The notes below the pieces were generated by a model. It had not been told where the DNA came from and ran no database searches. It saw nothing but the letters and a program-made list of their open reading frames with translations. Positions 24,337-33,042 of a stretch of DNA of 64,000 bases are shown piece by piece. How positions within the stretch are numbered: position 1 is the stretch's first letter; each line of letters begins with the position of its first letter. This stretch comes from an uncultured Albidovulum sp. (GTDB lineage: Bacteria > Pseudomonadota > Alphaproteobacteria > Rhodobacterales > Rhodobacteraceae): assembly GCA_913064775.1 (NCBI GenBank), contig CAJYAD010000002.1, forward strand, positions 124,001 through 188,000, written 5' to 3'. The translations under genes and the position numbers were made by a program.

Positions 24337-26019
24337 TTACTCTTTGTCGCCCTTCAGCGCGGCGCCCAGGATGTCGCCCAGCGAAGCACCGGAGTCGGAC
24401 GAGCCGTATTGTTCCACGGCTTCCTTCTCTTCGGCGATCTCACGCGCCTTGATCGACAGGCCCAGACGGCGGGTCTTGGCGTCGACATTGGTGACGCGCA
24501 CGTCGATATGGTCACCGATCTGGAAGCGCTCGGGGCGCTGCTCGGCCCGGTCACGCGACAGATCCGAACGACGGATGAACGACTTCATCGCGTTGTATTC
24601 GACTTCGATCCCGCCATCCTCGATCGCCGTCACGGTGACGGTGATGATCGAGCCGCGCTTCACGCCGTCGACCGCATCGCTGAACGTATCTTCGCCCAGT
24701 GCCTTGATCGAAAGCGAGATCCGCTCTTTCTCGGTGTCGACCTCGGTGACGACCGCCTGGACGACATCGCCCTTGCGGTAGTTCTGGATCGCCTCTTCTC
24801 CGCGCTGGTCCCAGCTCAGATCCGAAAGGTGCACCATGCCGTCGATGTCGTTGTCGAGACCCACGAACAGACCGAATTCGGTGATGTTCTTGACCTCGCC
24901 CTCGATCTGGGTGCCGGCCGGATGGGTTTCGGCGAAGACTTCCCACGGGTTGCGCATCGTCTGCTTGAGACCCAGGCTGACGCGGCGCTTGGCGCTGTCG
25001 ATTTCCAGCACCATGACGTCGACTTCCTGGCTGGTCGAAACGATCTTGCCGGGATGGACGTTCTTCTTGGTCCAGGACATTTCCGAGACGTGCACCAGGC
25101 CCTCGACCCCCGGCTCCAGCTCCACGAAGGCGCCGTAGTCGGTGATGTTGGTGACGCGGCCCTTGTGGACCGACTCCAGCGGGTAGTTGCCTTCGACGGC
25201 ATCCCACGGATCGGCCTGCAGCTGCTTCATGCCGAGGCTGATACGATGGGTTTCCTTGTTGATCTTGATGACCTGAACCTTGACGGTCTCGCCGATCGAC
25301 AGGATTTCCGACGGGTGGTTGACCCGGCGCCAAGCCATGTCGGTGACATGCAGCAGGCCATCGACGCCGCCCAGATCCACGAAGGCACCGTATTCGGTGA
25401 TGTTCTTGACCACACCGTCGACGTTCTGGCCTTCGGTGAGGTTGGCGATCACCTCGGCGCGCTGTTCGGCGCGGCTTTCTTCCAGGATGGCGCGGCGCGA
25501 GACCACGATGTTGCCACGGCGGCGGTCCATCTTGAGGATCTGGAAGGGCTGCTTCATGCCCATCAGCGGGCCGGCGTCGCGCACCGGGCGCACATCGACC
25601 TGGCTGCCGGGCAGGAAGGCCACGGCGCCGCCCAGATCGACAGTGAAGCCACCCTTGACGCGGCCGAAGATCGCGCCCTCGACGCGGTCCTCGTCGGCAT
25701 AGGCCTTCTCGAGGCGATCCCAGGCCTCTTCGCGGCGGGCCTTGTCACGGCTGATGACGGCCTCGCCCCGGGCGTTCTCGACGCGGTCCAGATAGACCTC
25801 GACTTCGTCGCCGACTTCGATTTCGGCGGCCTCGCCGGGATTGACAAATTCTTTAAGATCGACGCGGCCTTCCATCTTGTAGCCGACGTCGATGATGGCC
25901 TGGCCCGCCTCGATGGCGATGACCCGGCCCTTGACGACACTGCCTTCGTCGGGCGTGTCGATCTCGAAGCTTTCTTGAAGGAGGGCTTCGAATTCCTCCA
26001 TGGACGCTTTAGCGCTCAT
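24337..26019 (-). CDS. rpsA: 30S ribosomal protein S1
   Basis: A 560-residue protein starting at ATG 26019 (MSAKASMEEFEALL). It has six S1 RNA-binding repeats; clear repeat cores are GSVVKGRVIAIEAGQAIIDVG, GRVKGGFTVDLGG, VDGVVKNITEYGAFVDLGG, KGRVTNITDYGAFVELEPG and IEGEVKNITEFGLFVGLD. S1 recruits mRNA to the 30S subunit and is essential. It is downstream of cmk, the classical order, with a 279-base leader that contains no other gene and could hold its own promoter and autoregulatory region. Confidence 0.95.
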   Translation of the reverse strand: MSAKASMEEFEALLQESFEIDTPDEGSVVKGRVIAIEAGQAIIDVGYKMEGRVDLKEFVNPGEAAEIEVGDEVEVYLDRVENARGEAVISRDKARREEAWDRLEKAYADEDRVEGAIFGRVKGGFTVDLGGAVAFLPGSQVDVRPVRDAGPLMGMKQPFQILKMDRRRGNIVVSRRAILEESRAEQRAEVIANLTEGQNVDGVVKNITEYGAFVDLGGVDGLLHVTDMAWRRVNHPSEILSIGETVKVQVIKINKETHRISLGMKQLQADPWDAVEGNYPLESVHKGRVTNITDYGAFVELEPGVEGLVHVSEMSWTKKNVHPGKIVSTSQEVDVMVLEIDSAKRRVSLGLKQTMRNPWEVFAETHPAGTQIEGEVKNITEFGLFVGLDNDIDGMVHLSDLSWDQRGEEAIQNYRKGDVVQAVVTEVDTEKERISLSIKALGEDTFSDAVDGVKRGSIITVTVTAIEDGGIEVEYNAMKSFIRRSDLSRDRAEQRPERFQIGDHIDVRVTNVDAKTRRLGLSIKAREIAEEKEAVEQYGSSDSGASLGDILGAALKGDKE

Positions 26020-26298
26020 GCGTTTCGGATTCCTTTTGTACATGTTTCTGGCCGGGCGGTTGGCTCCGCCGGTCTCATGGTTGGGTGCCGGTCGGGCGGG
26101 GGCCGGACAAAAGACAAAGGGCCGGACATTGCGTTCCGACCCTGCCTCTTGGTCCCGTGGCTTTGCCGCCTTCTTGACGGAGGCGTCTATACGCGCCCGC
26201 GCCCCGTCCCGCAAGGGGTTTGGTGCCCAACCCGCCCGAATGCGAGGCCTTGTGAGCGCTTTGCAGACCGGGGGGCAGGGGGCAGGGCCTGTGCGGCG

Positions 26299-26883
26299 TC
26301 AATCAAGCCGCGCCTCCACCGCCAGGGCGGCGGCGGCGATGGCGGCCTCGATGCTCAGCTCGGAGGTGTCGAGCACCAGCGCCTCGGCGGCGGGTTTCAG
26401 CGGCGCGTCGGCGCGGCCCATGTCGCGCGCGTCGCGCTCGCGCACCTCGGCCAGCACCTTCGCCTCATCACCGCCGACCTCCAGCCAGCGCCGATGCGCG
26501 CGCACCTCGGCCGAGGCGGTGACATAAAGCTTCACCTCGGCCTCGGGGCAGATCACCGTGCCGATGTCGCGCCCGTCGAGCACCGCGCCGCCCGGGCGCC
26601 GGGCAAAGTTCCGCTGGAAGGTCACCAGTGCCGCGCGCACCTCGGGGATCGCGGCCACCCGGCTTGCAGCCTGGCCGGCCTCCTGGCTGCGCAGGTCGCC
26701 GCGCTGAAGATCTGCGGGCGCCAGCGCCCGCGCCGCGGCGACCGCATCACCGCCCTTGGCGCCCACCGCGCGGTACAGCAGGCCCGTGTCGAGATGGGCA
26801 AAACCGAAGCGCGCCGCCAGCGCCCGTCCGATCGTGCCCTTGCCGGCCGCCGCCGGCCCGTCGATCGCCACCGTGAAGATCAT
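26299..26883 (-). CDS. cmk: cytidylate kinase
   Basis: A 194-residue protein. It begins [20 protein letters not shown] with the Walker A loop, then [11 protein letters not shown], the [12 protein letters not shown] segment and the lid [15 protein letters not shown]. It phosphorylates CMP and dCMP with ATP. At 194 residues it is shorter than the roughly 225 of E. coli, because the NMP-binding insert is reduced, which is common in this group. It lies between aroA and rpsA, with a long inverted repeat in the upstream gap. Confidence 0.9.
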   Translation of the reverse strand: MIFTVAIDGPAAAGKGTIGRALAARFGFAHLDTGLLYRAVGAKGGDAVAAARALAPADLQRGDLRSQEAGQAASRVAAIPEVRAALVTFQRNFARRPGGAVLDGRDIGTVICPEAEVKLYVTASAEVRAHRRWLEVGGDEAKVLAEVRERDARDMGRADAPLKPAAEALVLDTSELSIEAAIAAAALAVEARLD

Positions 26884-26923
26884 GATGCCTCTCCCAGGCT
26901 TGCCCGCGGGACGCCTCCGGCGG

Positions 26924-26976
26924 GCGTATTTGGAGAACGCTGAAAGACCCTTGCTTTCAGTGTTCCATAAATACGC
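26924..26976. repeat. long imperfect inverted repeat between aroA and cmk
   Basis: Two 23-base arms (26924-26946 and 26954-26976) match at 19 of 23 positions around a seven-base loop. The arms begin GCGTATTT and end CTGAAAG. It lies just after the aroA stop, inside the presumed aroA-cmk-rpsA operon, so it could act as an attenuator, an RNase III or RNase E processing site, or a 3' stabiliser. Confidence 0.65.
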
Positions 26977-26983
26977 GAACGGC

Positions 26984-28336
26984 CTATCCGTCCACGCGTG
27001 AGATCGTGGCGCCGAGCCCGGACATCAGCGCCTCGAACACCGGAAAGGAGGTGGCGATCGGGCTGCCGTCATCGACGCCGATCGGCTGCTGCGCGGCAAG
27101 GCCCAGCACCAGGAAGCTCATCGCGATGCGGTGGTCGAGGTGGCTTGCACAGGTCGCCCCCCCCGGCACGCCGTCCGGGCCGCGCCCGTGGACGATCAGC
27201 GTGTCCTCGTCTTCCTCGACGGTGACGCCGCAGGCTTCCAGCCCCCGCGCCATCGCGTCGATCCGGTCGCTTTCCTTGACGCGCAATTCCTTGACGCCGC
27301 GCATCACCGTGCGGCCGGTCGCGCAGGCGGCGACGGCGGCGAGCACCGGGTATTCGTCGATCATGCTGGCCGCGCGTTCGGGCGGCACCTCGACGCCTTT
27401 CAGCGCGCCGGTGAAGCGCACGCGCAGATCGGCCACGGGTTCGCCGCCTTCCTCGCGCGGGGACTCGTAGGCGATGTCGGCGCCCATCTCGATCAGCGTG
27501 GTGTAAAGCCCGTTGCGGGTGGGGTTCTGGCTGACGCCCGGCACGGTGATCTCGGAGCCTGCGACCAGAAGAGCCGCGCAGACCGGGAAGGCGGCAGAGG
27601 AGGGATCGCGCGGCACCGCGACCGTCTGGGGGCGCAGCTCGGGCTGGCCGGTCAGGGTGATGAGGCGGCCTTCGGGGGTGTCCTCGGTGCTGATCTCGGC
27701 GCCGAAGCCGCGCAGCATCCGCTCGGAATGGTCGCGCGTGGCCTCGCGTTCGATCACCTGCGTCTGGCCCGGCGCGTTCAGCCCCGCCAGCAGCACCGCC
27801 GATTTCACCTGTGCGCTGGGCATCGGCGTGGCGTAGCGCACCGGCACCGGGGCGGCGGCGCCGACGATCGTCATCGGCAGCCGCCCGCCGGCCCGCCCGT
27901 AGGCGCGCGCGCCGAACAGTGCCATCGGATCGGTGATCCGGCCCATCGGGCGTTTGCTGAGGCTTGCGTCGCCGGTGAAGGTGGCGGTGATCGGGGTGGT
28001 GGCCATCGCCCCGATGATCAGCCGCACGCCGGTGCCCGAATTGCCGCAATCGATCACCGCCTCGGGTTCGGCAAAGCCGCCGACGCCGACGCCGTGCACC
28101 GACCAGGCGCCGGGGGCGTGGCGGGTGACCTCGGCCCCGAAGGCGCGCATCGCACGCGCGGTGTCCAGCACGTCCTCGCCCTCGAGCAGGCCGGTGATCC
28201 GGGTCTCGCCCACCGCCAGCGCGCCCAGGATCAGCGCGCGGTGGCTGATCGACTTGTCGCCCGGCACCTCGGCCACGCCTGTCAGCGGGCCCGAGCGGCG
28301 CGCGGTCATCGGGATCGGGTTGTCATGGCCGGACAT
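26984..28336 (-). CDS. aroA: 3-phosphoshikimate 1-carboxyvinyltransferase
   Basis: A 450-residue EPSP synthase from ATG 28336, with AAGGAG eight bases upstream. It joins shikimate-3-phosphate and PEP in aromatic amino acid synthesis. The four motif blocks used to define class II enzymes are present: GDKS, SAQVK, RDHSE and [16 protein letters not shown] and the C-terminal LDHRIAMSF are also seen. The residue at the Gly96/Ala100 position is Gly (GNSGTG). It heads the aroA-cmk-rpsA cluster. Confidence 0.93.
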   Translation of the reverse strand: MSGHDNPIPMTARRSGPLTGVAEVPGDKSISHRALILGALAVGETRITGLLEGEDVLDTARAMRAFGAEVTRHAPGAWSVHGVGVGGFAEPEAVIDCGNSGTGVRLIIGAMATTPITATFTGDASLSKRPMGRITDPMALFGARAYGRAGGRLPMTIVGAAAPVPVRYATPMPSAQVKSAVLLAGLNAPGQTQVIEREATRDHSERMLRGFGAEISTEDTPEGRLITLTGQPELRPQTVAVPRDPSSAAFPVCAALLVAGSEITVPGVSQNPTRNGLYTTLIEMGADIAYESPREEGGEPVADLRVRFTGALKGVEVPPERAASMIDEYPVLAAVAACATGRTVMRGVKELRVKESDRIDAMARGLEACGVTVEEDEDTLIVHGRGPDGVPGGATCASHLDHRIAMSFLVLGLAAQQPIGVDDGSPIATSFPVFEALMSGLGATISRVDG

Positions 28337-28780
28337 GCAAGGGCTCCTTCACGCTTCGCCGCTGATAGCGCAGCCGACGGGGGGCGTCCATCGGGCGCTT
28401 TTCTTTCGGGCGGAAATATCCCCGCGCGCCGCTTGGGTTCCGGCGCCGAGAATACGCCGGTGCCGCCCTGGTCGCGGATGGCATCCGGCCAGAGGCAGAC
28501 GCGCAAGGTCGAGGGAGGGCAAAGCCTCACCCAGCCGATCACGCTTGACCTCGCCGCCGGATCAGGCCCAACGTCACCTGCCCGCAGCGCGCCGCAAGAC
28601 CGCGCCGCAGGGGGATCTCGCCCGGTTTCGAGACGCGGGCACCAAGTCAGGCAGCCGGAATGCGCCTGAAACCGGGCATTTGATTCAGAACATTTCGCGA
28701 CATGGCAGGGCGGGATAGGATTCCATTTTCAGCCGCACAATCCCTACCGGTTGCGCGAAAGGTTTCAGAACGGAGCAAGC
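28337..28780. other. 444-base intergenic region upstream of aroA and hpf
   Basis: This divergent gap must hold the promoters of aroA (leftward) and hpf (rightward). I see no credible gene. A degenerate piece of the AAATATCC repeat (CTTTTCTTTCGGGCGGAAAT, then ATCC) is at 28398-28423, and AT-richer sequence that may be a promoter lies at 28680-28735. Confidence 0.5.
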
Positions 28781-29098
28781 ATGCACATTGAAGTCAGCAC
28801 AGACAGCAGCATTGAGGGGAGTGAAGCCCTCACAAATCAAATCAAGGGGTTGGTGGAGCATGAACTGACCCATCTGAAAGAGCATTTCACCCGACTTGAG
28901 GTCCATCTTAGCGACGCGCCCACCGGCGCGGCGGGCCAGGAAGACAAGCACTGCATGATCGAAGCCCGGCTAAAGGGCCGCCAGCCCGCGGTCGCCAAAT
29001 ATGCGGCGGCGACGCTTGAGCAGGCGGCGAAGGGCGCGGCAAGCAAGCTGAAAAGCTCGCTTGAGAGCACTTTCGGAAAGCTGGCGGGTGGTCGCTAG
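28781..29098 (+). CDS. short HPF/RaiA-family ribosome-associated protein
   Basis: A 105-residue protein starting at ATG 28781, with CGGAG upstream. The sequence MHIEVSTDSSIEGSEALTNQI, LEVHLSDAPTGAAG and CMIEARLKGRQPAVAKYAA follows the beta-alpha-beta-beta-beta-alpha order of the HPF/YfiA fold. It lacks the C-terminal dimerisation domain of long HPF, so this is a short form, expected to bind the 30S decoding centre in stationary phase or stress. It stands alone. Confidence 0.78.
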   Translation: MHIEVSTDSSIEGSEALTNQIKGLVEHELTHLKEHFTRLEVHLSDAPTGAAGQEDKHCMIEARLKGRQPAVAKYAAATLEQAAKGAASKLKSSLESTFGKLAGGR

Positions 29099-29184
29099 CC
29101 CCCATTCACCGTAGCCTCCGTCGGCGGTGATCTAGCGCCGCTGCTGGAAGGCGTCCGGCAACATTGCAGGAAGGGGCATGGAAC

Positions 29185-29535
29185 ATGGCCGACGACGACG
29201 ATCTGTGGAATCTGGAAGAGAAGTTCTGGACCGAAGGCGCTGCCAGCGCGCGGCTTATGACGGCGAAGAATGCTGTCTTCGTGTTGCCCTATCCCGTGGG
29301 GATCCTTCAGGGCGCGTCTCTCTGGCGAGAGAGCAGCGTGGCCCAGAGATGGCGGTCGGTGGTCATGACCGAGCGCTACCTCAAGCAAGAGAAACACATC
29401 GCCGTTCTGGCCTATCACGTCTCGGCCGAGAAAAGCGATCTGCCGAACTATGAGGCCCTCTGCACATCGTCCTATCTACAGGATGACGGCAAATGGCTGC
29501 GGGTCGCACATCAGCAAACCCCTGTATCCCAATAG
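29185..29535 (+). CDS. NTF2-like (DUF4440-type) protein
   Basis: A 116-residue protein from ATG 29185, with GGAAGGGG eight bases upstream; an in-frame TTG at 29164 is less likely. The pattern ADDDDLWNLEEKFWTEGAAS, an internal WRSVVMTERYLKQEKHIAVL strand, CTSSYLQDDGKWLRVAHQQT and a short polar end fits the SnoaL/NTF2 cone fold. Such proteins can be enzymes or binding modules; no catalytic residue can be assigned. Confidence 0.6.
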   Translation: MADDDDLWNLEEKFWTEGAASARLMTAKNAVFVLPYPVGILQGASLWRESSVAQRWRSVVMTERYLKQEKHIAVLAYHVSAEKSDLPNYEALCTSSYLQDDGKWLRVAHQQTPVSQ

Positions 29536-29684
29536 GTCAATTCCCAAGGCGCAGGCGCTTGGGGCCTTTGCGGAAACTCATCGACCGGGTGCAATCGGCC
29601 CACTTCTGTTGTCCAGGCGGCGGCGCGATCCCTGCGGTTTGGCGGGGGCGACGTGGCGGGCCGCTGAACCGGGCCACGCTGTCG

Positions 29685-30110
29685 TCACTTGCCCGGCCCC
29701 GGGGCGCTGGTGAACAGCAGCTGCGCAAGGATCAGAAGCACCATGGCAATCGCGAAGAGGGCGCGCGCCGAAAGCAGCGGGTGACCGGGCGTCGCCGATC
29801 CCGGCACCTTGTTGCTGCGAACCGTAGGGGGCTCAGGCAGCAAAAGCACCAATTCCTGCGCGACAGCCCCGTTATCCTGCCCAAGCGCCGGCACATCGTG
29901 AAACGCCACAAGCAGCTTTCTCAGGCGCGTGCGCGCGGCCTCGCGCCCCATTGCCGACAGATCGGCGGCCTCTTTCCAGGGATCAAGGCTCAACCGCGCC
30001 AATGCCGACAGAACGGTCACCACATATCCGTTGCGATCCTCTCCGACAGACGCATAGAGAAAGGGTTCAAACTCATGTCCGTGTGGATGGAGAACGGCAA
30101 GCTCGGCCAT
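29685..30110 (-). CDS. hypothetical protein with a C-terminal membrane anchor
   Basis: A 141-residue protein with a soluble N-terminal part (residues 1-85, including VVTVLSALARLSLDPWKEAADL), a polar Pro-rich linker, and one hydrophobic helix near the end (LFAIAMVLLILAQLLFTSA, about 117-135). No N-terminal signal exists, so a tail-anchored topology is plausible. I do not recognise a family. It is not close to any co-oriented gene; a 150-base gap separates it from the convergent NTF2-like gene. Confidence 0.5.
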   Translation of the reverse strand: MAELAVLHPHGHEFEPFLYASVGEDRNGYVVTVLSALARLSLDPWKEAADLSAMGREAARTRLRKLLVAFHDVPALGQDNGAVAQELVLLLPEPPTVRSNKVPGSATPGHPLLSARALFAIAMVLLILAQLLFTSAPGPGK

Positions 30111-30653
30111 GATGCTGACTTTCTTTGTTCGGGGCGTCTCCGCTTGGGGCGCCCGGGGGGCGCCGGGCGAGGTTCTTCGCGGCGGGACTCCGAGCGTTTG
30201 GGGATTGGACCAATCCTACAACCTTGGCACCCGGCGCGCGCTTACGCAGATCAGTCCGCGGGGTGGCCGGGGCAGGCTGCCGCAACCGGCCGGATCGCGC
30301 CCCGGGGCGCGGGAAGCGGACCGGGACTAACATCGATCAGCGCGCGCCGTGTCAGGGCGGCTTATGCTGCGCCATTTGCCAGATCTGGCCGATGTTTCGT
30401 TGCGCGACAGGCGCGAACAGCCGCGCACGGAAAAGACCCGTATGCTGCCGGTGCGGCCCTGTGTCACGGCGCGCACACCGGATGCGTCCTGAGGTTGCAG
30501 GCGAAAACCCATGGCCCGCCGCCGTGAAGGTGCAGCATCGCAAGCTTGGTGCGCCGCTTGGCAAAAGGTTGGGCTACGGTCGCGCTGAAACGCCAACAGG
30601 CGCCCTATTCCACCGATTTCTCGGTGGCGCCACTGATCACCAGGAGCCATGGA
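30111..30653. other. 543-base region with no convincing gene
   Basis: Several overlapping open frames exist, but their residue content (Arg/Gly/Pro-rich, no motif) is that of noncoding GC-rich DNA. A perfect seven-base hairpin, CCACCGA-tttc-TCGGTGG, lies at 30610-30627, 26 bases before the next start codon, and may be part of its leader. Confidence 0.5.
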
Positions 30654-31463
30654 ATGAGAGTTAAGCTGGGCTGTCGCCTTCAATACGACCTTCCGCAGAC
30701 GACGCCTATGATCGTTCTTTTGAACGTGCATTATTCGCGTGTCGGCGATCTGGAATATCCTGACTATCTGAGGACGCAGCCAAGCGTGCCGCTGGAAGGC
30801 TACCGGGACGGTTTTGGCAACTGGTGCACGCGGCTGGTGGCCCCCGCCGGAACCTTCACCCTTACGACCGAGGGCTTCTTGCGCGATTCTGGCGGGTTGG
30901 ATCCGGTATTTCCGAACGCCGCGCAGCATCTTGTCCAGGACCTGCCGAATGAAACGCTCGTCTACCTGCTGGGCAGTCGCTATTGCGATACCGATCTTCT
31001 GTCCGAGGAAGCCTGGCGCCTGTTCGAAAACACGCAACCGGGCTGGCAACGCGTTCAGGCGATCTGCGATTATGTGCATGAGCACATCAGCTTCGGATAC
31101 CAACACGCTAGGGCCACCCGAACAGCGTCGCAGGCCCTGTTCGAAAGAACGGGCGTCTGCCGCGACTTCACCCATCTGGCGATCGCGTTTTGCCGCTGCA
31201 TGAACATCCCGGCGCGTTACTGCACGGGCTACCTCAGCGACATTGGCGAGCCGATGCCCCACCCGCCGGGTGATTTCGCGGCCTGGATGGAAGTCTATCT
31301 TGACCATGAATGGCGGGTGTTCGACCCGCGCAACAATATCCCGCGTTCCGTTCGCGTGCTGATCGCGAGAGGCCGCGACGCCGCCGACGTGCCGCTGACA
31401 CAGACCTTCGGGCCGAACACGCTGAAAGAGTTCACGGTCTGGACGCATGAGGTCGAAACCTAG
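30654..31463 (+). CDS. transglutaminase-fold protein
   Basis: A 269-residue protein from ATG 30654, preceded by CAGGAG. An N-terminal beta domain (residues 1-100) is followed by a transglutaminase-like core: TGVCRDFTHLAIAFCRCMNI with the candidate nucleophile Cys169, ARYCTGYL, then GDFAAWMEVYL and FDPRNN with Asp224. In typical members the residue before Ala-Trp is the catalytic His; here it is Ala209. It may be a family-wide variant or a catalytically altered protein. No partner gene is adjacent. Members are often secreted or cytosolic proteases or transglutaminases, but there is no signal peptide here. Confidence 0.72.
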   Translation: MRVKLGCRLQYDLPQTTPMIVLLNVHYSRVGDLEYPDYLRTQPSVPLEGYRDGFGNWCTRLVAPAGTFTLTTEGFLRDSGGLDPVFPNAAQHLVQDLPNETLVYLLGSRYCDTDLLSEEAWRLFENTQPGWQRVQAICDYVHEHISFGYQHARATRTASQALFERTGVCRDFTHLAIAFCRCMNIPARYCTGYLSDIGEPMPHPPGDFAAWMEVYLDHEWRVFDPRNNIPRSVRVLIARGRDAADVPLTQTFGPNTLKEFTVWTHEVET

Positions 31464-31624
31464 GCGCCAGACCCGACCCTTTGCCACCCGCGCGGACGCC
31501 GCACAAATGCGACCGCGCCGGGTCTTTCGCGAGCGCCGGATTGCCTGCGCGGCCTTTCAACGGATCATGAAGGCCGATGTCGAAGGCCTGATCGGCGTGG
31601 GCCGGCATGGCCTAGGCCGGGGGA

Positions 31625-32329
31625 TCAGGCCCCGCGCCGGAAGGTAAGGTAATGCGGCGCCCGGCCCTCGCGCAGGGCCTTGTGCTCGTAGCGGGTGCAC
31701 AGCCAGTCCTGCCAGGGCTCTGCCCCCTCGGACATCAGGGTGAAGCCGGCGGCGGGCACCTCTTCCAGCGTCTGGCGGACGTAATCGGGAATGTCGGTGG
31801 CGACGCGGAATTCGGCCCCCGGGGCCAGCACGCGATGCAGCGGTTCCAGATGTTCGGGGGTGACGAACCGGCGGCGGTGGTGGCGTGCCTTGGGCCAGGG
31901 GTCGGGATAGTTGAGGAAGGCCTTGGCGATAGAGCCCGGGGGCAGCACGTCGAAAAGATCGCGCACATCGCCGGGATGGACCGCCACATTGGTCACGCCC
32001 GCCCGGCGGATCTTGCCCAGAAGCATCGCCACGCCGTTGATGAAGGGTTCGCAGCCAAGGATGCCGACCTGCGGGTAGCGCGCGGCCATGTGGACCATGT
32101 GCTCGCCGCCGCCGAAGCCGATCTCCAGCCACACGGGCTTGCCGCCGAACTGCGCCGCGAGGTCAAGCGGACTCCGCTCGGGGTTCTCGTCGAAGTCGAC
32201 CGGGCCGGGCGAGAGCGCCTTGAGATCGGCGTCGAGATAGCCGCGCTGGCTGTTGCGCAGGGTCTTGCCGGAGCGTCGGCCATAGAAGTTGCGCCAGGGG
32301 CGTTCGGGGGTGTCGCTGCTGTCGGTCAT
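31625..32329 (-). CDS. trmB: tRNA (guanine-N7-)-methyltransferase
   Basis: A 234-residue protein. The AdoMet-binding loop is WLEIGFGGGEHM, the catalytic region is AFLNYPDPWPKARHHRRRF (PDPWPKxRHxxRR, a TrmB hallmark), and the C-terminal LCTRYEHKALREGR fits the family. It makes m7G46 in tRNA variable loops. It is near metK and queF, so SAM supply and tRNA modification genes are clustered, although a repeat element separates trmB from queF. Confidence 0.92.
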   Translation of the reverse strand: MTDSSDTPERPWRNFYGRRSGKTLRNSQRGYLDADLKALSPGPVDFDENPERSPLDLAAQFGGKPVWLEIGFGGGEHMVHMAARYPQVGILGCEPFINGVAMLLGKIRRAGVTNVAVHPGDVRDLFDVLPPGSIAKAFLNYPDPWPKARHHRRRFVTPEHLEPLHRVLAPGAEFRVATDIPDYVRQTLEEVPAAGFTLMSEGAEPWQDWLCTRYEHKALREGRAPHYLTFRRGA

Positions 32330-32372
32330 GGCGGGGCGTATGGACTGCGCGGCGGGCAGGCGTCAAGCCTTG

Positions 32373-32464
32373 GCGGCGGGGGCGCTGCCCCCTGCACCCC
32401 CGGGATATTTTCACCAGAAAGAAGCAAAGAGCCTTTCCTGCTTTCTTTCTGGTGTAAATATCCC
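32373..32464. repeat. intergenic repeat element, copy C as an inverted pair
   Basis: A complete minus-oriented element (GGGGGC-GCT-GCCCCC, then CCCCCGGGATATTTTCACC and AGAAAGAAGCAAA) is followed after a short loop by a plus-oriented half (CTGCTTTCTTTCTGGTGTAA, ATATCCC). The arms pair over about 20 bases. It lies between the end of queF and the start of trmB. Confidence 0.7.
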
Positions 32465-32574
32465 ACGGCGGCGACATCGTAGCGTCGTTGCCAATGGTGC
32501 TTGGACCGGTGGTGCAGCCATTGGCAATTCCGAGCGACGATGGCGGCGGGGTGTGAAACCCCCGGCGCGGACGC

Positions 32575-33039
32575 TCAGCCCCGGCCGCGATAGCCGGGGA
32601 CGCCCTGATCGGGGATCCAGACGCCTTCGGGCGGGGTGCCGGTCTGCCAGAAGACGTCGATCGGGATGCCGCCGCGCGGGTACCAATAGGCGCCGATGCG
32701 CAGCCAGCGCGGCGCCAGCAGATCGACCAGCCGGGTGGCGATCTTCATCGTGCAATCCTCGTGGAACGATCCGTGGTTGCGAAACGAGGTGAGGAAGAGC
32801 TTCAGCGATTTCGATTCCACCAGCCAGTCGCCCGGCACATAGTCGATCATGATATGGGCGAAGTCGGGCTGCCCGGTCATCGGGCAGAGCGAGGTGAACT
32901 CGGGCGCGGTGAAGCGTACGACGTAATCCTGCCCCGAATGGCCCGAGGGCACGCGCTCCAGCACCGCCTCCTCGGGGGAGGCGGGCTGTTCGACCGCGGT
33001 GCCAAGCTGGGTCAGACCCGAGACATCGGTGCCAGACAT
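32575..33039 (-). CDS. queF: NADPH-dependent 7-cyano-7-deazaguanine reductase (type I)
   Basis: A 154-residue protein, the short unimodular QueF type. The active-site Cys52 lies in [12 protein letters not shown] with the partner Asp59. The QueF motif [10 protein letters not shown] contains Glu75, which contacts the substrate. It reduces preQ0 to preQ1 in queuosine synthesis. It starts three bases after the metK stop and should be co-transcribed with metK, downstream of the SAM/SAH riboswitch. Confidence 0.93.
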   Translation of the reverse strand: MSGTDVSGLTQLGTAVEQPASPEEAVLERVPSGHSGQDYVVRFTAPEFTSLCPMTGQPDFAHIMIDYVPGDWLVESKSLKLFLTSFRNHGSFHEDCTMKIATRLVDLLAPRWLRIGAYWYPRGGIPIDVFWQTGTPPEGVWIPDQGVPGYRGRG

Positions 33040-33042
33040 CGC

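Noticed and set aside
24337-26019. Repeated similar segments taken as a DNA repeat array
   Set aside because: They are the S1 domains of ribosomal protein S1, diverged at DNA level.
24232-26943. A 903-codon plus-strand open frame opposite rpsA and cmk
   Set aside because: It runs across two certain genes and a terminator on the other strand and has no recognisable domain.
26984-28336. A firm claim of glyphosate tolerance for AroA
   Set aside because: Class II motifs are present, but the key site is Gly, so the claim is not supported by sequence.
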